A DNA stretch of 46,289 bases from Streptomyces adelaidensis (GTDB lineage Bacteria > Actinomycetota > Actinomycetes > Streptomycetales > Streptomycetaceae), in the NCBI RefSeq assembly GCF_016598475.1, contig NZ_JAEMUX010000074.1, positions 1-46,289 of the forward strand, given 5' to 3'. A program made the translations under genes and the position numbers. The notes beneath the pieces are model-generated. The model was not told the origin of the DNA, did no database searches, and was given only the letters and a program-made list of their open reading frames with translations. Shown here one piece after another: positions 7,494-15,513 of this stretch. Numbering within the stretch: the stretch's first letter is position 1; every line of letters starts with the position of its first letter.

Positions 7494-9065
7494 CTACTCC
7501 GTTCCCTCACGAGCCGTACGACCCTCACGCGTCATCGGCGGCTCGGCGGGCGTCTGCCGGGCGGGCCCGAAGAGGACGGCGCGGGCCACGGCCGGGGCGA
7601 ACAGGGCGCCGAGCGGCTCCCTGAGGGAGACGACGGAGCGGAAGGCGCGACCCACGACGGGATCGCCCGGGGTGCGCTCCTGGATACGGCGCAGGTACCA
7701 CCCGGCGACGCGGTCCGCGACCCCGACGGCGGCCGCGTCACCGATCACGCCCGGCATCTTCCTGTCCGCCCCGGCGGAGATGTCCCACGCCTGCCGCGAC
7801 GCCCCGAGCAGCGCCTTCTGCACCCGGCGCGTGGTGGGCGTACGGCGCGGGTCGCCCAGTACGTCGCGCAGGGCCACGGCGCTCATCGCGGCGACGGCCA
7901 TGCCCTGCCCGTAGACCGGGTTGAACGTGCACACGGCGTCGCCGGTCGCCAGGAACCCGGCGGGGCGGTGGCCGGGCAGGTCGTAGCGGCGCCGTACGTT
8001 CGCCGTCCGCCGGAAGCCGGAGACCGGCGACAGCGGCTCGGCCTCGCGCAGCCAGCGGTGCACCACCGGGTGCGGCAGCCGCTTGGCGTACTCCTCGAAC
8101 CCGGCCTCGTCCGTGGGCGGTTCGTCGCCGCGCAGGCCGGAAAAGGTGGCCAGATGGGTACCGTCCTCCAGGGGCAGGACGACGACGCCGTACGGCTGCG
8201 CGGGGTTGGGGACGACATAGAAGCCGAGCGACGCGGCGGTCGGTCCGCTGCCGAGGGTGCCGGTCGTGTCGCGGTAGACGCGGGAGGCGTACGCGAGCCC
8301 CGTGTCGATGATCTCCTCGTGCGGGGCCTCGGCCCCGATGGCCGCCAGCCACCGCGGTGCCTTCGTGCCGCGGCCGGAGGCGTCGACGACCAGGTCCGCC
8401 GCCAGCTCCCGCTGTTCGCCCGACGGGCCGTCGCCGCGCTCCCGCAGCAGTACGCCCCGTACGCGCGTGGCGTCCCCGAGCAGGCCGACGGTCTCGGTGC
8501 CGTCGACCAGGGTGACCGAGGGGTCGGCGAGGACCCGACGCCGTATCAGCCGCTCCAGCTGGGCCCGCGACCCGGTGTGTATGTGGGTCGACGCGGGCAC
8601 CCGCCGGAACCAGCGGCCGTCCTGCCACTGCACCAGGTCCTCCGGCATCCCGACACGCGGGGCGCCCGCGGCGTTCAGCTCCGCCATGAACCCGGGCAGC
8701 AGTGCGTCCAGGGCGAGTTGACCGCCCTCCAGCAGGACGTGCGGGTGGCGGCTCTGCGGTACGCCCGGCCGGGACGCGGTCCTTTCCCGAACCTTCGGCC
8801 CTTCCCGCGCTTCCCTGTCCTGTCGGCCCTGCCGGTCCTCGCGACCCTCCTGGCCCTGCCGGTCCTCCCGCTCCTCCCGCTCCTCCCCGTCCTGCTCGGG
8901 GAAGCGGTCGCGTTCCACGATCGTCACGCGCTCGGCGTGGCCGGTGAGGGCCCGTGCCGCGAGCAGTCCCGCGAGACTGCCGCCGATCACCACCGCGTGC
9001 CGGCCGGCTGAGCCGTCCGCCGTCCTTAAGGAATCCCAACGGCCGTTCGCGCGTACCGAGTTCAC
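7494..9065 (-). CDS. FAD-dependent monooxygenase (PHBH/squalene-epoxidase-like)
   Basis: A 523-residue flavoprotein. I start at GTG 9065 because AAGGAG lies about 8 bases upstream; an ATG at 9119 would add 18 residues with no better ribosome site. Seen: the dinucleotide-binding motif VVIGGSLAGLLAARAL near the N-terminus, ERDRFP ending the second strand, and the FAD ribityl motif FLATGDAVCTFNPVYGQGM in the C-terminal half. Between ERDRFP and RPGVPQSRHPH sits an Arg/Glu/Gln/Asp/Gly insertion of about 38 residues (58-95) built from short repeats. No biosynthetic genes flank it, so the substrate is unknown. Homologues are often annotated as FAD-binding monooxygenases or halogenase-like proteins; I see no halogenase signature. 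Confidence 0.82.
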   Translation of the reverse strand: MNSVRANGRWDSLRTADGSAGRHAVVIGGSLAGLLAARALTGHAERVTIVERDRFPEQDGEEREEREDRQGQEGREDRQGRQDREAREGPKVRERTASRPGVPQSRHPHVLLEGGQLALDALLPGFMAELNAAGAPRVGMPEDLVQWQDGRWFRRVPASTHIHTGSRAQLERLIRRRVLADPSVTLVDGTETVGLLGDATRVRGVLLRERGDGPSGEQRELAADLVVDASGRGTKAPRWLAAIGAEAPHEEIIDTGLAYASRVYRDTTGTLGSGPTAASLGFYVVPNPAQPYGVVVLPLEDGTHLATFSGLRGDEPPTDEAGFEEYAKRLPHPVVHRWLREAEPLSPVSGFRRTANVRRRYDLPGHRPAGFLATGDAVCTFNPVYGQGMAVAAMSAVALRDVLGDPRRTPTTRRVQKALLGASRQAWDISAGADRKMPGVIGDAAAVGVADRVAGWYLRRIQERTPGDPVVGRAFRSVVSLREPLGALFAPAVARAVLFGPARQTPAEPPMTREGRTAREGTE

Positions 9066-9592
9066 CGACTGCGCTCCTTCTCTTCGGTTCCTCGGAGGTT
9101 CATTTCCTCGGAGGTCCATTCGACGAACAGCAGTGTCACCGTCCCGACCACCGTCAGCGGGTCATGGTGGGCGGAACCGGCGCTGGCGCGTCCGCGGGAA
9201 CGGGAGCTGCTGGGGCCGCAGTTGGCGCGGGCGGGGCAGCCGGTCGCGGTGGGTGAGAGCGTGGACGCGCTGTGGGGGCGACGACCGCCGAAGGACAGCG
9301 CGGTGAATGTGATCCGACGTCATGTGGACCCGCTGCCACGGCTGTTGAGGCCGGGCTTGCCCAACCGGGCCCGTCGGCCCCGAAGAGTGGACGTACCCGG
9401 TCGAGAAGGGCCGAGCCCGGCGTCGAGGTCACCATCAAGGCCGGGCGCCTTCCCCGGCATTTTCGCGCCGAGGTCACCGCCGAGGTCACCGCCGAGGTCA
9501 CCGAGATCCGCGCCGTCTCCCCATTCCTGCTCGTGGTGCTCGGGGTGTGGCCGGTGCCCGGTTCTGCCAAGGCCACCGGCTCGGGGCACCGA
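9066..9592. other. Gap without intact gene
   Basis: Apart from the regulator remnant at 9165-9400, this stretch holds an imperfect 12-bp tandem repeat (GCCGAGGTCACC, about three units, near 9468-9505). No intact coding region is supported on either strand. Confidence 0.6.
9165..9400 (+). pseudogene. Remnant of a SARP/AfsR-type (BTAD) regulator winged-helix domain
   Basis: The plus-strand frame through 9222 reads as the N-terminal OmpR-like winged helix of a BTAD-family regulator: PRERELLGPQLARAGQPV, then GESVDALWGRRPPKDSAVN, then VIRRHVDPLPRLLRPGLP. In intact members this block is followed by several hundred residues; here similarity ends abruptly by about 9400 and there is no convincing start with a ribosome site. 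Substitutions such as LGPQLARAG, where LLALLLRAG-like residues are usual, suggest decay. It is most likely a relic left by a deletion. Confidence 0.65.
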
Positions 9593-10036
9593 CTACCAGG
9601 ACAGACACGGGTCCTGTACGTGCTCCGTCGAGTGCTCGGCCGGGGTCCCGCCCTGGCCCGTCCGGAACAGGACGCCTGGATCCGGGCTGTCCGCGAGCCA
9701 CGGCGGAGGAGCCGCGTGGAACCGCCGGGTTCCCGGGATCTCCACCTCCGCCAGCACGCCGTCCCGGAACATCCACAGTCCGAAGCAGTCGTCGTCCTCG
9801 TCGTGGAGCATGACCTGGACGCACTCCGGGCTGTTCCACGGCAGCGACTCCAGGTCCTTCAGCACTCCGGAGCGCTGGCTCCTCCGAAAGAACTCGATGT
9901 ACCAGCCGCCGACGAACCAGCCGGGTATCTGCTCGAATCGGCCTCTCCAGGTACGCGCCTCGTCGTACCGCGTCAGCGGCTCCATCACCTCGTCCTCGTA
10001 CCGCGCCAGCACGATGATCTGCGCCATTCTGCTCAT
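9593..10036 (-). CDS. Conserved-looking hypothetical protein, 147 aa
   Basis: Not recognised. Start chosen at ATG 10036 (MSRMAQIIVLARYEDEV); the internal ATG at 10027 is equally possible and neither has a strong ribosome site. The protein is soluble, rich in Trp and acidic residues (GWFVGGWYIEFFRR, HDEDDDCFGLWMF), with no signal peptide or membrane segment. Codon use is typical of a real gene on the minus strand. The C-terminal 30 residues are polar and probably disordered. It lies 133 bases downstream of msrB in the same direction. Confidence 0.7.
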   Translation of the reverse strand: MSRMAQIIVLARYEDEVMEPLTRYDEARTWRGRFEQIPGWFVGGWYIEFFRRSQRSGVLKDLESLPWNSPECVQVMLHDEDDDCFGLWMFRDGVLAEVEIPGTRRFHAAPPPWLADSPDPGVLFRTGQGGTPAEHSTEHVQDPCLSW

Positions 10037-10169
10037 GGCCACATGCCATCGTGCGCGGCGCACCACGAGCAAGCCGTTTACGGCGTCCGCGGCCCCGACA
10101 GGTTCCGCCGTCCTCCATGGCCGGGCCCCACCGCCGGGTGGGGCCGCGCCCTTGACGGCCCTGGGCCGT

Positions 10170-10577
10170 TCAGCTCTCGTCGGCCGCGAGCCGCAGGGAG
10201 ACGCTGTTGATGCAGTACCGCTGATCGGTCGGCGTCGGGTATCCCTCGCCCGCGAAGACGTGCCCGAGGTGCGACCCGCACCGGGCGCACCGCACCTCCG
10301 TGCGGACCATGCCGTGCGTGCGGTCGTCGATGAGTTCGACCGCGTCGCTGTCCTTCGGGTCGAAGAAGGACGGCCAGCCGCAGTGGGACTCGAACTTCGT
10401 CTCGGAGGTGAAGAGTTCGGCGCCGCAGGCCCGGCAGGAGTAGACACCCTTGGCCTTGGTGTCGGTGTACTCACCGGTGAAGGCGGGCTCCGTACCTGCC
10501 TTGCGCAGGACGGTGTACTCGGCCGGCGTCAGCTCCGCTCGCCACTGCTCGTCCGGCTTCTCGACGTCGTACGACAT
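10170..10577 (-). CDS. msrB: Peptide-methionine (R)-S-oxide reductase MsrB
   Basis: Repairs oxidised protein by reducing methionine-R-sulfoxide. The 135 residues match the usual single-domain length. Zinc ligands are the two CxxC pairs C48/C51 (CRAC) and C97/C100 (CARC); the catalytic Cys is C122 in RYCINSVSL, with C66 in SHCGWPSF. The gene lies 13 bases after the murC stop on the same strand, so co-transcription is likely. Confidence 0.96.
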   Translation of the reverse strand: MSYDVEKPDEQWRAELTPAEYTVLRKAGTEPAFTGEYTDTKAKGVYSCRACGAELFTSETKFESHCGWPSFFDPKDSDAVELIDDRTHGMVRTEVRCARCGSHLGHVFAGEGYPTPTDQRYCINSVSLRLAADES

Positions 10578-10590
10578 GAGCCTCAGCCCC

Positions 10591-11976
10591 TCAGCTCGAA
10601 AGACGGTCCAGGATCTTCGGGCCCAGGTCCGTCACGTCACCCGCGCCCATGGTGAGAACGAGATCACCCGGCTTCGCCATTCCCGCGATCGCGGCGGGGA
10701 CCTCCGCCTGGTCGTGCAGGGCGGTGACGTCCGCGCCCGCCGCCCGCGCCGCGTCGATGATCAGCGTGCTGGTGACCCCGGGGATCGGGTCCTCGCGGGC
10801 CGGGTAGATGTCGAGGACGACCGACGCGTCCGCCAGCGTCAGGGACTGCCCCATCTCGGTGCCCAGCTCCTGGGTGCGGGAGAAGAGGTGCGGCTGGAAG
10901 ACGACCAGGATGCGCGCGTCACCGGCGGCGGCCCGCATGGCCTCCAGGTCCGCCGTCATCTCGGTCGGGTGGTGCGCGTACGAGTCGATGACCTGCACCC
11001 CGGCCGCCTCGCCCTTCAGCTGCAGCCGCCGCTTCACCCCGGTGTACGCCGCCAGCGCAGGCGCCAGCTCCGCCGCCGGTACGCCGAGCGCGACCCCCGC
11101 CGCCAGCGCCGCCACCGCGTTGTGCGCGTAGTGCCGCCCGGGCACGGACACCGTGAACACGAGCTCCCGCCCGTCCAGCAGGACCGTGACCTCGCTCTTC
11201 AGCCCCTGCGCCACGACCGACAGCACCCGTACGTCGGCGTCCTCGCGCTCGCCGTACGTCACCACGCGGACCCCCGACAGCCGGGAGGTCAGCTCGCGCG
11301 CGCCCTCGTGGTCGGCCGAGATCACCAGCGTGCCGCCGGGCACGATCCGGCCGGCGAACGTCTCGAAGGACTCGTAGATCTCGTCCATGGAGGCGTAGTT
11401 GGCGTGGTGGTCCAGCTCCACGTTGAGGACGATCGCCACCTCGGGCGCGTACTTGTGGAAGCTGCGGTCGCTTTCGTCCGCCTCGGCTACGAAGATCTCC
11501 CCGTCGCCGTGCAGCGCGTTCGAGCCGGGCACGTCCAGGTCGCCGCCGATCGCGTACGACGGGTTCAGGCCCAGCTCGCCCAGCGACACCGCCAGCATGG
11601 ACGTGGTCGTGGTCTTGCCGTGCGTGCCGGCCACCGCGATCGGCCGCAGCCCGTCCATCAGCCGGGCGAGCGCGTCCGACCGGTGGACCACCGGGATGCC
11701 CAGCTCGGCGGCGCGGGCCAGCTCCGGGTTGTCGGCGCGGATGGCCGACGACACGACCACGCACGTCGCGTCGTCCGCCAGGTGCTCCCCGGCGTGCCCG
11801 ATGTGCACGGTCGCCCCCAGCGCCCGCAACGCCTGCGCCGTCTCCGACTCCCTGGCGTCACTTCCCGCCACCTTGGCCCCACGCTGCGCGAGAATCTTCG
11901 CGATCCCCGACATTCCGGCCCCGCCGATCCCGATGAAGTGCGGTCGGTCCATGGCGGTAGGAAGGCCGGGTGCCAT
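10591..11976 (-). CDS. murC: UDP-N-acetylmuramate--L-alanine ligase MurC
   Basis: Adds L-alanine to UDP-MurNAc, the first amino-acid step of peptidoglycan precursor synthesis in the cytoplasm. The 461-residue product has the N-terminal nucleotide motif HFIGIGGAGMSGIA, the ATP loop GTHGKTTTT near residue 110, the HxxN-type region VELDHHANYASMDE, and IDSYAHHPTE in the C-terminal domain. I chose ATG 11976 (MAPGLPTAMDRPHF); upstream extensions read into intergenic sequence. The product is likely essential. The 3' neighbour is msrB. Confidence 0.96.
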   Translation of the reverse strand: MAPGLPTAMDRPHFIGIGGAGMSGIAKILAQRGAKVAGSDARESETAQALRALGATVHIGHAGEHLADDATCVVVSSAIRADNPELARAAELGIPVVHRSDALARLMDGLRPIAVAGTHGKTTTTSMLAVSLGELGLNPSYAIGGDLDVPGSNALHGDGEIFVAEADESDRSFHKYAPEVAIVLNVELDHHANYASMDEIYESFETFAGRIVPGGTLVISADHEGARELTSRLSGVRVVTYGEREDADVRVLSVVAQGLKSEVTVLLDGRELVFTVSVPGRHYAHNAVAALAAGVALGVPAAELAPALAAYTGVKRRLQLKGEAAGVQVIDSYAHHPTEMTADLEAMRAAAGDARILVVFQPHLFSRTQELGTEMGQSLTLADASVVLDIYPAREDPIPGVTSTLIIDAARAAGADVTALHDQAEVPAAIAGMAKPGDLVLTMGAGDVTDLGPKILDRLSS

Positions 11977-12030
11977 GCGTGTGCTCCAAGTGACGTACGA
12001 AGACGATGAACGCCCCCAGCCTATTGCCTG

Positions 12031-12087
12031 GCGCGGGGCGCGCCCCAAGGGGGCGCTGGGGACCGCGCGACCGGCCACGACGAACGC
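12031..12087. repeat. Degenerate copy of the dispersed Streptomyces inverted repeat
   Basis: The stretch from GCGCGGGGCGCGCCCC through GACCGCGCGACCGGCCACGACG resembles the half-element AAGGGGCGCGGGG...CTGCGCGACCAGCCACGAC seen at 18122-18203. It sits between murC and the 159-residue gene. Confidence 0.55.
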
Positions 12088-12126
12088 GCGGCCGAAGAAA
12101 CACAGCAACCCCTACGGCGCCTCCGC

Positions 12127-12606
12127 CTACGCCCGACTGTGCGAGAACAGCTTCAACACCGGCACCCCCACCTTGTGCCGAGCCCGAGAAGCCCAGTCCC
12201 GGTGGAAGAACTCCTCCACATAGTGCGGATCGGTCAGCACCAGCACCTCGTCCGCCCCGACCTCCTCCACCAGCGACTTCAGCGCATCCAGCGGATGCGC
12301 GTCGATCAACCGCCCCTCCGCCTCGCTGCCGGCGCCCCGCAGCGCCTGCAACGACACCTCAAGAGCCCGCTCCCCCGCGTCCAGCGCCTGCTCCCCCTCC
12401 GGCGTCTCCCCCTCCCGCGCCGCCTCGTCCAGCTCACCGAGGGCGAGGTCGTCGATGGCCCGCAGCAGCCGGTCGGCCTGATTGCCCCGCGGCTGGAGCA
12501 GCACATGGAAGGAGGCTGTCTCGTCGCCGTGCAGCGTCGTGACGAACTCCACGTCCGCGGACGTCAGGGCCTTCTCGATCATCAATACGCTCGTGAACGA
12601 CACCAC
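12127..12606 (-). CDS. Conserved actinobacterial hypothetical protein, 159 aa
   Basis: Function not assigned. An acidic soluble protein starting at a GTG at 12606 (a second GTG follows at once) with GAGGAGAAGG upstream. The N-terminal part reads EKALTSADVEFVTTLHGDE; the C-terminal part, ADEVLVLTDPHYVEEFFHR followed by DWASRARHKVGVPVLKLF, has the beta-strand/helix alternation of a small Rossmann or USP-like fold. It lies just upstream of murC, 150 bases away. I would not trust names such as indole-3-glycerol phosphate synthase for it, as no TIM-barrel signature is seen. Confidence 0.75.
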   Translation of the reverse strand: MVSFTSVLMIEKALTSADVEFVTTLHGDETASFHVLLQPRGNQADRLLRAIDDLALGELDEAAREGETPEGEQALDAGERALEVSLQALRGAGSEAEGRLIDAHPLDALKSLVEEVGADEVLVLTDPHYVEEFFHRDWASRARHKVGVPVLKLFSHSRA

Positions 12607-12703
12607 AGGCGCCCTTCTCCTCGGAGGGCCTGGCGGGCCCTCACTCCTCAGGGTTCTAGTGTGCCCGGCGAAAGCTAAACGGAACGGCAGATTCCGCCCG
12701 CTT

Positions 12704-14110
12704 TCACGTACGACGGTAGCGACCGAACAGGTACCCGGCCTCCTCCAGCAGAGACGCGAGCGCGAAGCGCTTGGGCACCGGCACCGAGGGGCCCCCGGCG
12801 ATCCGCTGTGCGTCCCCCGCCGTGAGCATCGGGGAGACGGTCAGACACAGTTCGTCCAGGACGTCGGCCGCGATCAGCTGGCCGAGCAGGCGCGGGCCGC
12901 CCTCGGAGAGCAGCCGGGTCAGGCCCCGGTCGGCGAGGGCCCGTACGGCGCGGGCGGGGTCCACGCCCATGCCGTCCCCGGCGATCACCACCTGGACGCC
13001 CGCCTTCTCGGCGGTGGCGACCCGGTCGGGGGCCGCGGCGGCGCCGGTCAGCAGGATCGTGGGCGTCAGCGGGGAGGTGAACAGCGGCAGCGAGAAGTCC
13101 AGCTCCAGGCTCGCGCTCACCACCACGACGGCGGGCGCGGGCGTCTGCCCGGCCGCGAGGCGTGCCGCCGCGAACTGCTCACGCGCGCGTGCGGGCCGGT
13201 AACCCTCCTGGCGTACCGTCTCCGCGCCGACGATCACCGCGTCCGCGAGCCCCCGCAGCGTGCCGAAGATCCGCATGTCCGCGTCGCTGGAGATGGGCTG
13301 GGAACGCCCGCCGTGCTGGGCCGCGCCGTCGAGCGTGGAGACCATGTTGGCCCGCAGCCAGGGCGCGGGGCCGCCCGGCGGCGGCTCGGGATAGGCGTAC
13401 GCCGCCGCCAGCTCGTCGAGGCTCCACTCCCGGTCCGCGAAATCCGACCCGCCGACCCCACCCGACGCCCCAACCCCGACCACACCGGATGGCCCAGCCC
13501 CGGCCATGCCCGATGCCCCAGCCCCGGCGACACCCGACGTCCGAGCCCCGGCCATGCCCGATGCCCCAGCCCCGGCGACACCCGACGTCCGAGCCCCGGC
13601 CATATCCGATGGCCCAGCCGGGGCCACACCAGGCGCCCGAGCCCCCGCCCCATCCGACGGCCCAGCCGGGGCCACACCCGACGCCCGAGCCCCGGAGGCA
13701 TCCGATGGCCCAGCCGGGGCCACACCAGGCGCCCGAGCCCCGGAGGCATCCGATGGCCGAGCCCCGGCCACACCCGGTGTACGACCCCCGGCCGCATCCG
13801 ATGCCCCGGCCCCCGCCGTATCCGGCGCCCGAGCCACCGCCGGGTCTTCCCCACTGTCCGGCACCCGCGTCCCCGCCGTGTCATCGCCGCCCCCCGCCGT
13901 CCGGGCCCCCGCCGGGAGGCGACCGCCGCCTGGCGTTCGAACCCCGGGCGCATCCGCACCGCCGGCCTTATCCGCACCGCCAGGCTTATCCGCACCACCG
14001 GCTGTATCCGCCCCACGGGCTGTATCCGCACCACCGGCCGTATCCGCACCATCGGCCACATCCGGCGTCCGGGCCGCTGTCTCTTCGGTCACAGGGAACA
14101 GGCGTCGCAT
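12704..14110 (-). CDS. Pyrimidine reductase family protein (RibD C-terminal/DHFR-like) with large repeat insertion
   Basis: A 468-residue protein from ATG 14110 (MRRLFPVTEE). The catalytic part is residues from about 225 onward: DREWSLDELAAAYAYPEPP, RANMVSTLDGAAQHGGRS, FGTLRGLADAVIVGAETVR, and LLSEGGPRLLGQL, the NADPH and substrate motifs of RibD_C reductases. The usual protein is about 250-260 residues, with the MRRLFPV start joined closely to DREWS. Here about 210 low-complexity residues intervene: five or six units of GGADTA type, then about eight units of a 16-residue repeat (GARAPGVAPAGPSDAS). The role may be riboflavin- or deazaflavin-like metabolism, but is unproven. Divergent from zapE, with only 37 bases between starts. 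Confidence 0.87.
   Translation of the reverse strand: MRRLFPVTEETAARTPDVADGADTAGGADTARGADTAGGADKPGGADKAGGADAPGVRTPGGGRLPAGARTAGGGDDTAGTRVPDSGEDPAVARAPDTAGAGASDAAGGRTPGVAGARPSDASGARAPGVAPAGPSDASGARASGVAPAGPSDGAGARAPGVAPAGPSDMAGARTSGVAGAGASGMAGARTSGVAGAGASGMAGAGPSGVVGVGASGGVGGSDFADREWSLDELAAAYAYPEPPPGGPAPWLRANMVSTLDGAAQHGGRSQPISSDADMRIFGTLRGLADAVIVGAETVRQEGYRPARAREQFAAARLAAGQTPAPAVVVVSASLELDFSLPLFTSPLTPTILLTGAAAAPDRVATAEKAGVQVVIAGDGMGVDPARAVRALADRGLTRLLSEGGPRLLGQLIAADVLDELCLTVSPMLTAGDAQRIAGGPSVPVPKRFALASLLEEAGYLFGRYRRT
13440..13830 (-). repeat. Minisatellite-like 48-bp coding tandem repeat
   Basis: About seven to eight units of 48 bp encode the 16-residue repeat GARAPGVAPAGPSDAS and variants (GARTSGVAGAGASGMA). 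Adjacent units are almost identical at DNA level, indicating recent expansion. All units keep the reading frame of the RibD-like gene. Confidence 0.88.
13945..14070 (-). repeat. 18-bp coding tandem repeat
   Basis: Units of about 18 bp encode GGADTA, RGADTA, GGADKP, GGADKA and GGADAP within the same N-terminal insertion of the RibD-like protein. Confidence 0.8.
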
Positions 14111-14133
14111 GTCGTGCAGTGTGGCACGGCCCT

Positions 14134-14148
14134 TAGACTCGGTAACCG
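14134..14148 (+). promoter_or_regulatory. -10-like element for zapE, probably leaderless
   Basis: TAGACT at 14134-14139 is followed by eight bases and the GTG start at 14148. No ribosome-binding sequence fits between, so the transcript probably begins at or just before the start codon. Confidence 0.55.
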
Positions 14149-15254
14149 TGTCGTCGTCCTCTGCCACCGTGTCCGGAATCAGTCCGATACCCGAAGCGGT
14201 CCCCGTGTCCCTGTGCACCCGTGAGCCACGCGTCCCCGCGGACCGGCTCGTCGCCGAGATGGTGCCGCCGCCGCGCTTCGACTCGGTCCGCTTCGACACG
14301 TACATCCCCGACCCGAACCAGCCCAGCCAGACGGAGGCCGTGCGCGTCCTGAGCGGCTTCGCGGCGGGTCTCGGCGGGGCGCACGCGACGGGCGCGGCCG
14401 GAAAGCGCCGGTTCTTCGGCTTCGGCGGCAAGACTCCCAAGGTCCCCACGGGCCCGCGCGGCGTCTACCTGGACGGCGGCTACGGCGTCGGCAAGACCCA
14501 CCTTCTCGCCTCCCTGTGGCACGCGACCCCGGCCGAGCCGGCGCTCAAGGCCTTCGGCACCTTCGTGGAGCTGACAAACCTGGTCGGCGCGCTCGGCTTC
14601 CAGCAGACGGTCCAGACCCTCTCCGGGCACCGTCTGCTGTGCATCGACGAGTTCGAGCTGGACGACCCGGGCGACACGGTCCTCGTGTCGACGCTGCTGG
14701 GCAAGCTCGTCGACGCGGGCGTGGCGCTGGCCGCCACCTCGAACACCCTGCCGGGCAAGCTCGGTGAGGGCCGGTTCGCGTCGGCCGATTTCCTGCGCGA
14801 GATCCAGGGCCTGTCCGCCCGCTTCCGTTCGCTGCGCATCGACGGCGAGGACTACCGCCACCGGGGTCTGCCCGAGGCCCCGGCGCCGTACTCCGACGAG
14901 GAGGTCACCAAGGCGGCGTACGCCACCGAGGGCGCCTCGCTCGACGACTTCCCGCATCTGCTGGACCACCTCGCGCGGGTCCACCCCAGCCGGTACGGCG
15001 CCCTCACGGACGGCCTGAAGGCGGTCTGCCTGACCGACGTCCAGCCGGTCCCGGACCAGTCCACCGCCCTGCGGCTCGTGGTGCTCGCCGACCGGCTGTA
15101 CGACCGCGAGGTGCCCGTCCTCGCCTCGGGGATGCCCTTCGACCGGCTGTTCAGCGAGGAGATGCTGAACGGCGGCTACCGCAAGAAGTACTTCCGCGCC
15201 ATCTCCCGCCTCACCGCCCTCGCGCGCGACGCGAGGCGACTCGTGGAGCACTGA
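14148..15254 (+). CDS. zapE: Cell division ATPase ZapE (AFG1-like)
   Basis: A 368-residue AAA-type ATPase. In Proteobacteria ZapE acts at the Z-ring, and the mitochondrial homologue AFG1 works in protein quality control; the actinobacterial role is inferred only. Motifs: FDTYIPDPNQPSQ in the N-terminal region, Walker A GGYGVGKTH about residue 110, Walker B LLCIDEFELDDPGD about 165, sensor region AATSNTLPG. GTG 14148 is chosen because upstream codons belong to the antisense of the repeat region; it fits the divergent promoter. Length matches the family. Confidence 0.92.
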   Translation: MSSSSATVSGISPIPEAVPVSLCTREPRVPADRLVAEMVPPPRFDSVRFDTYIPDPNQPSQTEAVRVLSGFAAGLGGAHATGAAGKRRFFGFGGKTPKVPTGPRGVYLDGGYGVGKTHLLASLWHATPAEPALKAFGTFVELTNLVGALGFQQTVQTLSGHRLLCIDEFELDDPGDTVLVSTLLGKLVDAGVALAATSNTLPGKLGEGRFASADFLREIQGLSARFRSLRIDGEDYRHRGLPEAPAPYSDEEVTKAAYATEGASLDDFPHLLDHLARVHPSRYGALTDGLKAVCLTDVQPVPDQSTALRLVVLADRLYDREVPVLASGMPFDRLFSEEMLNGGYRKKYFRAISRLTALARDARRLVEH

Positions 15255-15378
15255 GCCCACGGGCACGGCCCCTGGGCCGTGTCGTCCAAGCCCTCTCCAG
15301 GCGAACTCCCCCAGGTCAAGGGCCGTTTCAAGCCAACCCGCCCACGCTTTTCAGGCTCTCTTCAGCTCGAAACGTTAA

Positions 15379-15410
15379 GTTAACCCTGCAAACAACTTTG
15401 CAGGGTTAAC
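15379..15410. promoter_or_regulatory. Perfect 14-bp inverted repeat (operator or bidirectional terminator)
   Basis: GTTAACCCTGCAAA (15379-15392), four bases CAAC, then its exact complement TTTGCAGGGTTAAC (15397-15410). The composition is unusually AT-rich for the region. It lies 125 bases after the zapE stop and about 100 bases before the next start, so it could end zapE transcription or bind a regulator of the downstream small protein. Confidence 0.7.
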
Positions 15411-15417
15411 GTGTTTC

Positions 15418-15446
15418 TTGACCAGTGGTTGACCATTGGTTGACCA
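15418..15446. repeat. Three TTGACCA iterations, period 11 bp
   Basis: TTGACCA occurs three times at about one-helical-turn spacing (start positions near 15418, 15429 and 15440), directly after the inverted repeat. Such phased heptamers often mark binding of a regulator on one DNA face. Confidence 0.65.
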
Positions 15447-15513
15447 AGTCGAGCAATTGCCGACGCCTGGGTACGAGGGCGCGAGACACCACGAACTGCC
15501 AGTGGGGAGGCTT

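Noticed and set aside
9222..10655. Plus-strand open frame of 477 codons starting at the regulator remnant
   Set aside because: Only the first 60 codons resemble a BTAD domain; the rest is antisense to the hypothetical gene and msrB.
12127..12606. Annotation as indole-3-glycerol phosphate synthase
   Set aside because: The 159-residue product has no TIM-barrel length or TrpC motifs.
13440..14070. Possible CRISPR array
   Set aside because: Repeats are contiguous coding units without unique spacers.
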